Below are positions 26,414 through 35,430 of a DNA stretch of 64,000 nucleotides, piece by piece. The notes beneath the pieces were generated by a model that had not been told where the DNA came from, ran no database searches, and saw only the letters and a list, made by a program, of their open reading frames with translations. Each line of letters opens with the position of its first letter. The stretch's first letter is position 1. Location: positions 423,576-487,575 of the forward strand of contig JAMPHF010000001.1 of NCBI GenBank assembly GCA_023663525.1, read 5' to 3'. This DNA is from Bacteroides sp. Its GTDB lineage: Bacteria > Bacteroidota > Bacteroidia > Bacteroidales > Muribaculaceae. The position numbers and the translations under genes were made by a program.

Positions 26414-27494
26414 GAATCTCCCTGTAGACTTCAGCGGTGGCGCGTCCAATGCTCTCCCAATTGAATGAGGAGAGGTCGTAGTCCCTGCGTTGGTTTGCCT
26501 CAAGAATGTCCAACCGGCGGTCAAGAGCTTGGCGGAGGCTGTCGGTGTCGGCCGGACGGAAATAGTCATCGGGATTCAAAGTGTGGATACGTGTACCCGG
26601 AATATCGGAAGCAAGAATCGGCAGTCGATAGTCCATTGCCTCAAGCAATGCCAGGGGGAAACCCTCGTTGACCGACGAGAGGACGAACAGCTTGGCGTGT
26701 GAGTAGAGTTGGCGCAGTTGCTCGCCCTGCACATTGCCGGTGAATATCACTCGACCTTTGGTGTCGAGTTTGCGCAACTGTTTATAATAGGTGTCGTCAT
26801 TGTCGCTCCCGCCCGCAATGACAAGACGAATGTCACGGTCGAGCATATTGACAGCACGCACGAGATACTCGAATCCTTTTTCGGGAGTCAGTCGCCCGAC
26901 TCCGAGAAGATATTCCATCGGCTTCACGTTGAGCGATTCGATGAAATCGGTCGATGGAGACGGGTCATGGTGGACAACGCCATTGGGGATGTAGCGGACT
27001 TTCCGGGCATAGGCCGCAGCGACCCGCTTCATTTGCATCTCATTGACAAAGATCACACGGTCAGCGAAGTGGAGCGAAAGCCATTCGCCGGCGCGGAGTA
27101 TGGCCCGGCTGAAGCGTCCCCATTTCTTATGCTCATAGTTGGCGCTGTGGTATGTCATTACGGTCTTGAGACCAAAGAGACGGAGCATGGGGATGACCAG
27201 TCCGGGACCGATGTTGTGGACATGGACAAGTTTCGGACGTTTGACCACAAGATAAAATCCCGCGAGGAATGTATGAGCGAGAGCCTCAAAGCCGCTGATG
27301 GTCGTTGACGGGAGGTCGGAGAAGGTGATGTTGGGATACTTCCCCTCTGCCCGCTCCTTCACGTAGGGGGAGCGTCTGAACACATTGAAACGAAATTCAG
27401 TCATGCATGGATAGAGAGCCTCACAATGTTTCTCGACCCCACCCTGCACGTCCGGGAATCCGCGTAGGCCTATCACGGCGATTGTATCGTTCAT
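26406..27494 (-). CDS. Glycosyltransferase family 4 (DUF1972-type N terminus)
   Basis: The ATG at 27494 overlaps the stop of the upstream glycosyltransferase by 4 bp and gives 362 residues starting MNDTIAVIGLRGFPDVQGGV, the Gly-rich N-terminal motif of the DUF1972/GT4 group. The extra 34 codons upstream are unlikely to be translated. The C-terminal GT4 nucleotide-sugar site is visible in YLLGVGRLTPEKGFEYLVRA and SSVNEGFPLALLEAMD. The protein probably adds a sugar (rhamnose-like in relatives) to a lipid-linked or surface polysaccharide. No polymerase or flippase genes are nearby, so this is a small isolated pair. Confidence 0.85.
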   Translation of the reverse strand: MNDTIAVIGLRGFPDVQGGVEKHCEALYPCMTEFRFNVFRRSPYVKERAEGKYPNITFSDLPSTTISGFEALAHTFLAGFYLVVKRPKLVHVHNIGPGLVIPMLRLFGLKTVMTYHSANYEHKKWGRFSRAILRAGEWLSLHFADRVIFVNEMQMKRVAAAYARKVRYIPNGVVHHDPSPSTDFIESLNVKPMEYLLGVGRLTPEKGFEYLVRAVNMLDRDIRLVIAGGSDNDDTYYKQLRKLDTKGRVIFTGNVQGEQLRQLYSHAKLFVLSSVNEGFPLALLEAMDYRLPILASDIPGTRIHTLNPDDYFRPADTDSLRQALDRRLDILEANQRRDYDLSSFNWESIGRATAEVYREILD

Positions 27495-28693
27495 TTTCCC
27501 TCGTAAATTTGAGTGAGAGTGTCGCAATGGACTGCGGCACTGAACTTGTGGCGTGAGCTGTCCATAATCTTGCGGTAATCCCAGTCGAAATTCCATGCTT
27601 TGTCAATTGCTTTCACCAGTTCGGGGACATTGCCGGATTCATAGATTATGCCAGACTCCTTGCCGATCAGCTCGGGGATGCCTCCGATCCGGGCACCTAT
27701 GACCGGAGTCCCGGCGCAGAGCGATTCGATGGCACTCAGCGGATTGTTCTCATAACATTCCGAGCAGACGACTGAGAAAGTGGCTTTTGACAGCAGGTCG
27801 GCAACCTGGGCGGGAGAGAGCGAGCCGACAAATTCGATGTTGGGATATGGGGCTGCCATAGCTTTAAGCTCGCTTTCCATCGGACCGCGTCCGGCGATTT
27901 TCAGTTTGTAAGGCAGCCGCGAGGCAGCTTTTATGAGTGTCGGGAGACCTTTCTCGGCTGAAAGACGGCCAACGTAGCAGTAGAACGGCTCGCGCTTTTC
28001 CGAGAAACCGATGTTGTCATACCTCTTCTTGATTTCAGGAGCCACAAAGTTGCACAACACGCGCATCTTGTCAGCCGGATAGCCTGCCGAGATCATCTTG
28101 TCCATGATGAACCCGCTCGGACAGATGAATGTGTCGGTGAACGCTGTCAGCCTTTTGCGATTCCACACGAGGGCTTCCATGTAGGCCAGCACACTTGCAG
28201 GAAGCGAATTTTTCATGCACCGCTTGAGCAAGACCTGCTTCTTGTCGTGGAAACACAGTTCGCAGACCTTGCCGTCGCGCAGACATGAGTATGCGGGACA
28301 CGCAATCTTGTAGTCATGTAGAGTCCAGACCACTTTAATGCCCCGGCGGTGAGCCAACTCGCCGACAAGCGGACACAGATAGGAATGGACGTTGTGGAGA
28401 TGGACCACATCGGGCTTGAAATCATCGAGGAGGCTTTCAAAACGGCTGCGGAGGTCATCGAGCCCCAGGGTGCGGCGCATCGCACCGACCTTGGCTCCGA
28501 AACCCTTGAAAAATTCTACCTGAGGAACGAAATAACGGGCATAGTCCGAATCGATATTCTCCGGAAAATCCATGGAGAACACCGCGACCTCATGACCAAG
28601 CCCGCGCAGAGCCTGCTCAAGATTTATGACCACTCCCTCGGCACCACCCCGACGGTAATAAAACTTGTTGACCAAGAGTATCCGTTGTTTCAT
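27491..28693 (-). CDS. Glycosyltransferase family 4
   Basis: The 400-residue protein has the GT-B fold. The N-terminal donor-independent half starts LLVNKFYYRRGGAEGVVINL, and the C-terminal half carries YVGRLSAEKGLPTLIKAA and the E-x7-E block in SECYENNPLSAIESLCAGTP. A Cys-rich stretch (CPAYSCLRDGKVCELCFHDK, about 132-151) is a variation seen in some polysaccharide GT4 enzymes. It is transcribed with the following glycosyltransferase (ATGA overlap). The sugar and acceptor are unknown. Confidence 0.87.
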   Translation of the reverse strand: MKQRILLVNKFYYRRGGAEGVVINLEQALRGLGHEVAVFSMDFPENIDSDYARYFVPQVEFFKGFGAKVGAMRRTLGLDDLRSRFESLLDDFKPDVVHLHNVHSYLCPLVGELAHRRGIKVVWTLHDYKIACPAYSCLRDGKVCELCFHDKKQVLLKRCMKNSLPASVLAYMEALVWNRKRLTAFTDTFICPSGFIMDKMISAGYPADKMRVLCNFVAPEIKKRYDNIGFSEKREPFYCYVGRLSAEKGLPTLIKAASRLPYKLKIAGRGPMESELKAMAAPYPNIEFVGSLSPAQVADLLSKATFSVVCSECYENNPLSAIESLCAGTPVIGARIGGIPELIGKESGIIYESGNVPELVKAIDKAWNFDWDYRKIMDSSRHKFSAAVHCDTLTQIYEGK

Positions 28694-28743
28694 ATAGCAC
28701 AGTTAGAATTCTTATAGGGCAAGCAATGAGTATTTTTGTCTCA

Positions 28744-28829
28744 CGTAGGGACATGCCTCCGGCATGTTGAACGGATGTGTTTGTATGGTAGCTGATTAAG
28801 AGTGAACATGCCAAAGGCATGTCCCTACG
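28744..28829. repeat. REPIN-like inverted pair, second copy
   Basis: The arm CGTAGGGACATGCC-TCC-GGCATGTT (28744-28768) is matched by the reverse-complement arm 28805-28829 (AACATGCC-AAA-GGCATGTCCC). The total of 86 bp is close to the 84 bp of the copy at 26.3 kb. It sits in the 428-bp gap 28694-29121 between divergent genes; 28830-28978 shows nothing recognisable. Confidence 0.82.
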
Positions 28830-28978
28830 ATTGGAGAAATTTTGAGCAAATGCTTATTGTTTTGCTTATACACCGTTATTTATAAACGGCGGCATACCGA
28901 TTTTATTTTAGTAAACGGCACGTTTTCTCTCTCCACATTGCGCGGTTTGAAAAAAAGATGTGATGATGCAAAAATTGG

Positions 28979-29010
28979 TTTGTTGTTTTTGAAGAAAATA
29001 TTTAACTTTG
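28979..29010 (+). promoter_or_regulatory. Promoter of rseC-rnfB-rnfC
   Basis: TTTG (28979-28982) and TAACTTTG (29003-29010) lie 20 nt apart, a close match to the Bacteroidota consensus. The predicted leader to the ATG at 29122 is about 105 nt. Confidence 0.75.
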
Positions 29011-29121
29011 CTCCCACATATCCAAGAGTGTGCTTGTTTTCAATGTCAAGTGTCGATTTTACAGACGTATGCATCAATAGATGTTGAGACTGGACATGCT
29101 CCAAGTGTTTTTATCTATATC

Positions 29122-29544
29122 ATGAGTAAAGAAGACGTAACCCACCGTGGAGTCATCAGGAAAGTGGAAAACGGTTATCTTGTCATCCGTACCGATGACG
29201 AATGTAAGTGTGACGGCTGTGCCATCACCGCCCTCTGCAACAAGGGGGACGACAAGACCGAACTGCTGACCATCGACACCCCGGAAGCACGCAAGTTTGC
29301 CATCGGCGAGCGTGTGGAGGTGACCGCCACATCGAGCTCTACGCTTTGGGCCACGTGGTGGGCTCTCATACTCCCGACGCTGATATTCGGTGGTGTGATT
29401 GTCGGGCTGCGGCTGGGCGTTCCCTCGCTCGGCGGTTGGTCGATAGCCTTCGGTTTTGCCGCCCTCGGGCTGTATGATGTCTTCCTTTACCGCAACCGAA
29501 AGAGATTTGCGCAGAAAATCAGTTGGAAAATAAATAAAATATGA
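29122..29544 (+). CDS. RseC/SoxC family protein
   Basis: The ATG at 29122 gives 140 residues beginning MSKEDVTHRGVIRKVENGYL. The frame is open for 38 codons upstream, but these look like leader sequence. The protein has an N-terminal RseC-type domain with clustered cysteines (CKCDGCAITALC), then two membrane segments (about 75-120) and a basic tail. RseC-like proteins accompany rnf genes in Bacteroidota and relate to the SoxR-reducing system in enterics. It is followed by rnfB after 17 bp. Confidence 0.88.
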   Translation: MSKEDVTHRGVIRKVENGYLVIRTDDECKCDGCAITALCNKGDDKTELLTIDTPEARKFAIGERVEVTATSSSTLWATWWALILPTLIFGGVIVGLRLGVPSLGGWSIAFGFAALGLYDVFLYRNRKRFAQKISWKINKI

Positions 29545-29561
29545 CGTTTTAATTTACTACC

Positions 29562-30419
29562 ATGAATATTATAGTAACTTCCATCATTGTCCTCGGGATT
29601 ATTGGAATCATAGGTGCCGCTGTCCTCTATGTCGTGGCCAAACGCTTCTATGTCCATGAGGATCCCCGCATCGATCAAGTAGAGGCAATCCTCCCCGGTG
29701 CAAACTGCGGAGGCTGCGGACGCAGCGGTTGCCGCGACTTTGCCGTGGCCTGTGTCAACGCCACCACGCTCGACGGTCTGAGCTGTCCGTCGTCGGGAAG
29801 TGCCGTCATGAAGAAGATTGGTGAGATTGTCGGGCTGGCCGCTTCGGAGACCAAGCCCAAGATTGCCGTCATCAAATGTAACGGCACCTGTGACCTCCGT
29901 CCCCGTCTCGCCCGCTACGAAGGCGCACCGACCTGTGCGGTGCTTGCTTCGCTCGGCACAGGTGAATCACCCTGTCCCAACGGTTGCCTCGGATGTGGCG
30001 ACTGTGTTGAGGCCTGCCCCTACGGCGCAATGAGAATGAATCTTGAGACCGGTCTGCCGGAGGTGATTGAGGATAAGTGTGTGGGCTGCGGTGCGTGCAC
30101 CAAGGCTTGTCCGCGTTCCATCATCGAGCTCCGCAACAAGGGTCCGCGCGGCATGAGAGTCTATGTCGCTTGTTCAAACAAGGAGAAGGGAGCTGTCGCC
30201 ATGAAGGAATGTAAGGTCGCATGTATCGGCTGCTCGAAGTGTCTCAAGGTCTGTCCCCACGAGGCCATCACCATCGCCAACAATCTGTCGTACATCGACT
30301 ATGAGAAGTGCAAGCTCTGCCGCAAGTGCGTCGATGTATGTCCGACTCACGCTATCCATGCCGTGAATTTCCCGGTCAAGAAAGCTCCTGAAAAGGAGAA
30401 AGTTGAAGAAACAGCCTGA
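29562..30419 (+). CDS. rnfB: Electron transport complex protein RnfB
   Basis: RnfB is the ferredoxin-like subunit that feeds electrons into the Rnf complex (ferredoxin:NAD+ oxidoreductase linked to Na+ or H+ transport). The 285-residue protein has an N-terminal membrane anchor (about 5-27), the Fe-S domain with C49, C52, C57 and a fourth cysteine at about 75 (GANCGGCGRSGC), and two pairs of ferredoxin motifs (GCLGCGDCVEACPYGA, KCVGCGACTKACP, GCSKCLKVCP, CKLCRKCVDVCP). It is followed by rnfC after 11 bp. Confidence 0.95.
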   Translation: MNIIVTSIIVLGIIGIIGAAVLYVVAKRFYVHEDPRIDQVEAILPGANCGGCGRSGCRDFAVACVNATTLDGLSCPSSGSAVMKKIGEIVGLAASETKPKIAVIKCNGTCDLRPRLARYEGAPTCAVLASLGTGESPCPNGCLGCGDCVEACPYGAMRMNLETGLPEVIEDKCVGCGACTKACPRSIIELRNKGPRGMRVYVACSNKEKGAVAMKECKVACIGCSKCLKVCPHEAITIANNLSYIDYEKCKLCRKCVDVCPTHAIHAVNFPVKKAPEKEKVEETA

Positions 30420-30430
30420 AACTAAGAAAC

Positions 30431-31774
30431 ATGAAACTCCATACCTTTAAAATAGGCGGTGTGCATCCCGCTGAGAATAAGATTGCTGCCGGTAAGGCTA
30501 TCGAGAATATGCCGCTTCCGGAGGAAGTGGTGCTCCCCGTGTCGCAGCACATCGGTGCACCGGCCACTCCGATTGTGAAGAAGGGCGATAAAGTCAAGCG
30601 CGGTGACCGCGTGGCTGATGCCGGCGGTTTCGTGTCGGCCCCCGTCCACACTCCGATTTCGGGAACAGTGGTCAAGATTGACGTGGCCCGTACGCCTCAG
30701 GGAATGCCTGTCCAGGCTATCTACATCAAGAGCGATGAGGAAGACCGTGCGGCCGATGCAGAGGCAATGGCCAACCGCGAGAAGCCTTCACGCAGCGAAG
30801 CTGAGATTGCAGCCCTCGACGGTAAGGCAATCATCGACATAATCAAGAATGCTGGCATTGTCGGTCTCGGCGGTGCGACATTCCCGACCCATGTGAAGCT
30901 CTCGCCCCCTCCCGGCTCCAAGGCAGAGATCGTCATCATCAATGCTGCCGAGTGCGAGCCGTGTCTGTCGTGCGACGATATGCTCATGCGTGAGAATCCG
31001 CGTCAGATTGTCAAGGGTGTCGAACTCCTTATGCGTGCCGCAGGCGTTGACCGTGGCGTGATTGCAATCGAGAACAATAAGCCTGAGGCAATTGCCGCGC
31101 TCACAGAGGCAGCTTCGACTGTCCCCGGTCTTGAGGTGATGACCATGCAGGTCAAGTATCCGCAGGGCGGTGAGAAGCAGCTCATCGAGGCTGTCATCGG
31201 CAAGGAAGTTCCCTCGGGCGGTCTCCCGATTGCCACAGGTGCCATCGTGCAGAACGTTGCCACTGCCTATGCCGTCTATCGTGCGGTTGTGCTCGGCGAG
31301 CCTTTGATGGACCGTGTGCTGACCATCCACGATGGCGACACGGGTCGTAACCTCCGCGTGGCTTTCGGAACAATCCTCGCCACGCTGACCGACGGAAAGG
31401 AATATGAGAAAATCATCCTCGGTGGTCCGATGATGGGTCGCACGGCTTCGACTCTCCAGACTCCTATGATCAAGGGAACATCAGGAATCCTCCTCGACAG
31501 TCAGTATGCCCACCGTCGTCCGGCTGAGAACTGCATACGCTGTGGAAAGTGTGTGGAGGTCTGCCCGATGGGTCTTGAGCCGTTCCTCATAAGCACCCTC
31601 TCGCGTCTGCATGAATGGGATGAGGCAGAGCAGCAGAAAGTTGCCAACTGTATTGAGTGCGGCTCATGCAGCTACATATGTCCCGCCTCTCGTCCGCTCG
31701 TAGACTATATCCGTATCGGAAAAGCCAAGGCTATGGCTGCGATGCGTGCCCGCGCTGCCGCCGCAAAAGCCTGA
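30431..31774 (+). CDS. rnfC: Electron transport complex protein RnfC
   Basis: RnfC is the peripheral NADH/flavin-interacting subunit of Rnf. The 447-residue protein has an N-terminal RnfC barrel-like domain (HPAENKIAAGKAIENMPLPE), a Complex-I-51K-like FMN/NADH fold (GLGGATFPTHVKLSPP, NAAECEPCLSCDD), an SLBB-like region, and two 4Fe-4S motifs near 365-420 (CIRCGKCVEVCP and CIECGSCSYICP). It is complete at both ends. It is the last rnf gene here: a strong terminator follows and rnfD/G/E/A are not in the window. Confidence 0.95.
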   Translation: MKLHTFKIGGVHPAENKIAAGKAIENMPLPEEVVLPVSQHIGAPATPIVKKGDKVKRGDRVADAGGFVSAPVHTPISGTVVKIDVARTPQGMPVQAIYIKSDEEDRAADAEAMANREKPSRSEAEIAALDGKAIIDIIKNAGIVGLGGATFPTHVKLSPPPGSKAEIVIINAAECEPCLSCDDMLMRENPRQIVKGVELLMRAAGVDRGVIAIENNKPEAIAALTEAASTVPGLEVMTMQVKYPQGGEKQLIEAVIGKEVPSGGLPIATGAIVQNVATAYAVYRAVVLGEPLMDRVLTIHDGDTGRNLRVAFGTILATLTDGKEYEKIILGGPMMGRTASTLQTPMIKGTSGILLDSQYAHRRPAENCIRCGKCVEVCPMGLEPFLISTLSRLHEWDEAEQQKVANCIECGSCSYICPASRPLVDYIRIGKAKAMAAMRARAAAAKA

Positions 31775-31814
31775 TGATATAACGGAATGCTGAATAGTTC
31801 CCGGATATAATTAT

Positions 31815-31855
31815 AAAATTCGCCTCCTGTTGTCGCGACAGCGGAGGCGAATTTT
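31815..31855 (+). terminator. Rho-independent terminator after rnfC
   Basis: A 13-bp perfect stem AAAATTCGCCTCC / GGAGGCGAATTTT (31815-31827 with 31843-31855), with an inner palindrome TGTCGCGACA in the loop, followed by GTTTT. It ends the rnf transcript 41 bp after rnfC. Confidence 0.92.
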
Positions 31856-31888
31856 GTTTTATCGCACTAAAATCATAAAATAAATCCG

Positions 31889-31896
31889 TAACTTTG
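31889..31896 (+). promoter_or_regulatory. -7 box for the aminotransferase gene
   Basis: TAACTTTG, with a leader of about 40 nt to the ATG at 31942. No clear -33 TTTG is seen. Confidence 0.55.
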
Positions 31897-31941
31897 CACA
31901 AGACAAACAATAATGGAAAAAATTAAACACAAATAACAGAT

Positions 31942-33138
31942 ATGACCCACATTTCCGAACGAGTGCAGGCACTGGCGCAGTCAGCCACCCTCGCAATGTC
32001 ACAGAAAAGCAATGAACTGAAGGCTCAGGGAGTAGATGTCATCAATCTCTCTGTCGGAGAGCCTGACTTCGAGACCCCACACCACATCAAGGAGGCAGCC
32101 AAACGGGCGATAGATGAAAACTATACGTTCTATACTCCCGTCCCCGGCTATATGTCGCTCCGCAAGGCTGTGTCAGAAAAACTCGCCAAAGAAAACGGGG
32201 TCACTTTCGCTCCCGAGCAGATTGTCGTGTCGAATGGTGCCAAGCAGGCTCTCTGCAACGTGATCCTCGCGACAATCAATCCCGACGATGAGGTGATCAT
32301 CCCCATGCCGGCGTGGGTCAGCTATGTCGAGATGGTGAAGCTCGCCGGAGGCAAGACCATCAAGATTCTCGCCGACATCAATCAGGATTTCAAGATCACT
32401 CCCGAGCAGCTTGAGGCAGCGATCACTCCTGCCACCCGCATGATTCTGCTATGCTCGCCGTCCAACCCGACCGGCAGCATCTATTCGCGCGAGGAACTGC
32501 AGGGTCTCGTGAATGTCCTGGCAAAATATCCCGACATTCTTGTGCTGGCTGATGAGATATATGAGCACATCAATTTCACCGGCTCGTTCACATCGCTCGC
32601 TTCATTCCCGGAAATTGCTGACCGCACCATCATCATCAACGGTGTCTCGAAAGCATACGCCATGACAGGTTGGCGCATCGGTTACTGCGCTGCTCCGCTG
32701 TGGCTTGCAAAGGCTGTCACCAAGCTCCAGGGTCAGTACACATCAAACGCATCGTCAATCGCTCAGAAAGCTGCTGAGGCAGCCTACACCGGTCCGCAGG
32801 ATTGCATCGCTGAGATGAACAAGGCGTTTGAACGCCGCCGCAACCTCGTGGTGGAACTCGCGTCACAGATTCCCGGACTCAAGGTCAACCGTCCGCAGGG
32901 AGCGTTCTATCTGTTCCCCGAAGTGAGTGCATACATCGGCAAGACCACTCCCGAGGAAAAGAAAATCGGCACGTCGGGCGAACTCGCGATGTATCTCCTT
33001 GAGATCGGTCATGTGGCCACAGTCGATGGTGCGGCTTTCGGTATGGAGGGATATATCCGCCTGAGCTATGCGACTTCCGACGACAATCTCCGCGAGGCAT
33101 TGCGCCGAATCTCTGCCACTCTCGCCACCCTCAAATAA
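31942..33138 (+). CDS. Aspartate aminotransferase (class I, subgroup Ib)
   Basis: The 398-residue PLP enzyme interconverts aspartate/2-oxoglutarate and oxaloacetate/glutamate; relatives also accept prephenate or aromatic acids. The Schiff-base Lys237 lies in INGVSKAYAMTGWRIGY. Other class I marks are NLSVGEPDFETP, SPSNPTGSIY (Asn for the PLP ring) and the substrate arginine in YIRLSYATSD. There is no signal peptide. tyrS follows after 40 bp and may be co-transcribed. Confidence 0.9.
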   Translation: MTHISERVQALAQSATLAMSQKSNELKAQGVDVINLSVGEPDFETPHHIKEAAKRAIDENYTFYTPVPGYMSLRKAVSEKLAKENGVTFAPEQIVVSNGAKQALCNVILATINPDDEVIIPMPAWVSYVEMVKLAGGKTIKILADINQDFKITPEQLEAAITPATRMILLCSPSNPTGSIYSREELQGLVNVLAKYPDILVLADEIYEHINFTGSFTSLASFPEIADRTIIINGVSKAYAMTGWRIGYCAAPLWLAKAVTKLQGQYTSNASSIAQKAAEAAYTGPQDCIAEMNKAFERRRNLVVELASQIPGLKVNRPQGAFYLFPEVSAYIGKTTPEEKKIGTSGELAMYLLEIGHVATVDGAAFGMEGYIRLSYATSDDNLREALRRISATLATLK

Positions 33139-33178
33139 TCATTAAGAAGACAAGTATATCCAAGATTTCAAAAAATCG

Positions 33179-34471
33179 ATGAATTTCATAGAAGAACTTA
33201 CGTGGCGCGGCATGATCCATCAGATGATGCCGGGCACTGAGGATCAGCTCAAGAAAGAAATGACGACAGCCTACCTCGGCATTGACCCGACGGCTGACTC
33301 GTTGCACATAGGCCATCTTGTTGGAGTAATGATGCTCAAGCATTTCCAGCGCGCCGGCCACAAACCAATCGCCCTCGTCGGTGGTGCCACAGGCATGATC
33401 GGCGACCCCTCGATGAAAAGCCAGGAGCGCAAACTCCTCGATGAGGCCACTCTGCGCCACAATCAGGAAGCCATCAAGGCTCAGCTTGCCAAGTTCCTTG
33501 ACTTCGACTCCGATGCACCCAATGCTGCAGAGATGGTCAACAACTACGATTGGATGAAAAACTTCTCCTTCCTCGACTTCATCCGCGATGTCGGCAAGCA
33601 TATCACGGTCAACTATATGATGGCCAAGGATTCAGTCAAGAAGCGTCTCAGCGGCGAATCGCAGCAGGGCATGTCGTTCACCGAGTTTTCCTATCAGCTC
33701 TGTCAGGGCTACGACTTCCTCCATCTCTACAAGGAGAAGAACTGCCGTCTGCAGCTCGGCGGCTCCGACCAGTGGGGCAACATCACCACAGGTACGGAAC
33801 TCATCCGCCGCACTGTCGGTGGTGAGGCTTACGCCCTGACATGTCCCCTCATCACTAAGGCTGACGGCGGCAAATTCGGCAAAACCGAAAGCGGAAACGT
33901 GTGGCTCGATCCGCGCTACACCTCTCCCTACAAGTTCTACCAGTTCTGGCTCAACGTCTCTGACGCTGATGCCGAGAAATACATCAAGATCTTCACCGAG
34001 CTTACCCGCGAGGAAATTGCGGCTCTGGTCGAGGAGCAGGCTCAGAATCCCGGCGCACGTCCTCTCCAGAAACGTCTTGCAAAGGAAATCACGACGATGG
34101 TTCACTCAGCCGAGGACTACGAAGCCGCTGTCGAGGCATCGCAGATCCTCTTCAGCAACCATGCCGGCGAGACACTCCGCAAGATCGACGAGGCGACCTT
34201 GCTCGCCGTCATGGAGGGTGTCCCTCAATTCGAGATTCCGCGCAGCGCGATCGACGAGGGTATGAAGCTCGCCGACCTGCTGACGGAGGTCGCACCCGTC
34301 TTCCCCTCCAAGGGCGAGATGCGCAAGATGGTGCAGGGTGGAGGCGTAAGCATCAACAAGGAGAAAATCTCCGACCCCTACGCCCCCGCGACGGCCGATA
34401 TGCTCCTCAACGGAAAATACATCCTCGTGCAGCGCGGCAAGAAAAACTATTTCCTCCTCCACGTGATGTGA
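33179..34471 (+). CDS. tyrS: Tyrosyl-tRNA synthetase
   Basis: The 430-residue class I synthetase charges tRNA-Tyr. HIGH appears as HIGH at 43-46 (ADSLHIGHL), the KMSKS loop as KFGKT ([13 protein letters not shown]), and an S4 RNA-binding domain closes the protein (about 365-430, [17 protein letters not shown]). Length is normal for the bacterial TyrRS type. A terminator follows. Confidence 0.96.
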   Translation: MNFIEELTWRGMIHQMMPGTEDQLKKEMTTAYLGIDPTADSLHIGHLVGVMMLKHFQRAGHKPIALVGGATGMIGDPSMKSQERKLLDEATLRHNQEAIKAQLAKFLDFDSDAPNAAEMVNNYDWMKNFSFLDFIRDVGKHITVNYMMAKDSVKKRLSGESQQGMSFTEFSYQLCQGYDFLHLYKEKNCRLQLGGSDQWGNITTGTELIRRTVGGEAYALTCPLITKADGGKFGKTESGNVWLDPRYTSPYKFYQFWLNVSDADAEKYIKIFTELTREEIAALVEEQAQNPGARPLQKRLAKEITTMVHSAEDYEAAVEASQILFSNHAGETLRKIDEATLLAVMEGVPQFEIPRSAIDEGMKLADLLTEVAPVFPSKGEMRKMVQGGGVSINKEKISDPYAPATADMLLNGKYILVQRGKKNYFLLHVM

Positions 34472-34490
34472 TAGGGGAAAACGAAAAGAT

Positions 34491-34531
34491 AATTAAAGCG
34501 GTAACTGTGTTTCACGGTTGCCGCTTTAATT
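34491..34531 (+). terminator. Rho-independent terminator of tyrS
   Basis: A 19-bp stem (34491-34509 with 34513-34531) has a TTT loop and two G-U pairs: AAAGCGGTAACTGTG against CACGGTTGCCGCTTT. TATTTATT follows. The remaining 161 bp to the porT ATG show no clear promoter. Confidence 0.85.
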
Positions 34532-34692
34532 ATTTATTACATTGACCCATAAAGTTTAATAAGTTAAATGTGGGTTGTCATTTTTTAATTACTATCCGCA
34601 GCGTTGCCATTATCTTTTTTTCACATAACGTGACTGCTATTCTCGCTGCTAGGTGGACAATATTCTCATTCATAACTACGTTATAAAATGTG

Positions 34693-35430
34693 ATGAATCG
34701 ATGTTTTTACACATTTCTGCGCTCATGGTTGTTGCTCATGGTTCTCATAGGGGGGAGCTGTGGGCAGATGGTGTGTCAGAATCTGAATGATAGGCTGATG
34801 AATCGTCCGTATGCCGACCTGCGACGGTGGCATCTCGGATTTTCCGTCGGTCTGCACACTCAGGATTTTTCGTTCACCCACAATGGCTTCGTCACGGAGA
34901 CGGGTCAACAATGGTTTGTGGAGCAACCGGCGTTCCAGCCCGGTTTTTGCGTCAATGGCCTTATTGATTACAGGCTCGGGACGTATTTCAATCTTCGCTT
35001 CACCCCCGGTATGTATTTCGGCAACCGCGACATCACCATGAGGGAATATAACTCAGGCAACGAGTATCGTCAGAATCTGAAATCGGCACTCATCGTGCTT
35101 CCGGTTGACTTGAAATTTTCGAGTATGCGCTACCGCAATGCCCGTCCGTATCTCATCGCGGGAGTCATGCCGACGTTCAATGTATCCAAGCAGAACAATG
35201 ACTATCTCCGCACCAAGACATCAGATTTCTTCCTGACATGCGGTTTCGGATGTGACTTCTATCTGCCGTATTTCAAATTTAATCCGGAAATAAAATTTTG
35301 TTTCGGTCTCGGTGATAATCTTGAGCATAGCCGACCTGACATCGCGGAGGAGCCTGACAAACTCGTCATCACGCAGTCGCTGAAAAAGGCTGTGTCGCGC
35401 ATGGTTGTCCTAACCTTTTACTTTGAATGA
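34693..35430 (+). CDS. porT: PorT family type IX secretion outer-membrane protein
   Basis: From the ATG at 34693 the product is 245 residues, the length of P. gingivalis PorT. It has a signal peptide and an eight-strand-like barrel pattern ending in aromatic VVLTFYFE. The family name rests on the conserved block WHLGFSVGLHTQDFSFTHNG, strands such as YFNLRFTPGMYFGNR, and the location. PorT is needed for type IX secretion, probably as an outer-membrane accessory. Its stop overlaps the porP start by 4 bp (35427-35430). Confidence 0.85.
   Translation: MNRCFYTFLRSWLLLMVLIGGSCGQMVCQNLNDRLMNRPYADLRRWHLGFSVGLHTQDFSFTHNGFVTETGQQWFVEQPAFQPGFCVNGLIDYRLGTYFNLRFTPGMYFGNRDITMREYNSGNEYRQNLKSALIVLPVDLKFSSMRYRNARPYLIAGVMPTFNVSKQNNDYLRTKTSDFFLTCGFGCDFYLPYFKFNPEIKFCFGLGDNLEHSRPDIAEEPDKLVITQSLKKAVSRMVVLTFYFE

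Noticed and set aside
28842..29087. 81-codon plus-strand frame before rseC
   Set aside because: It overlaps the rseC promoter and leader, and shows no domain or ribosome site.
31913..31936. Seven-codon leader frame before the aminotransferase gene
   Set aside because: MEKIKHK followed by TAA is too short and AT-rich to distinguish from chance, and there is no attenuator hairpin.
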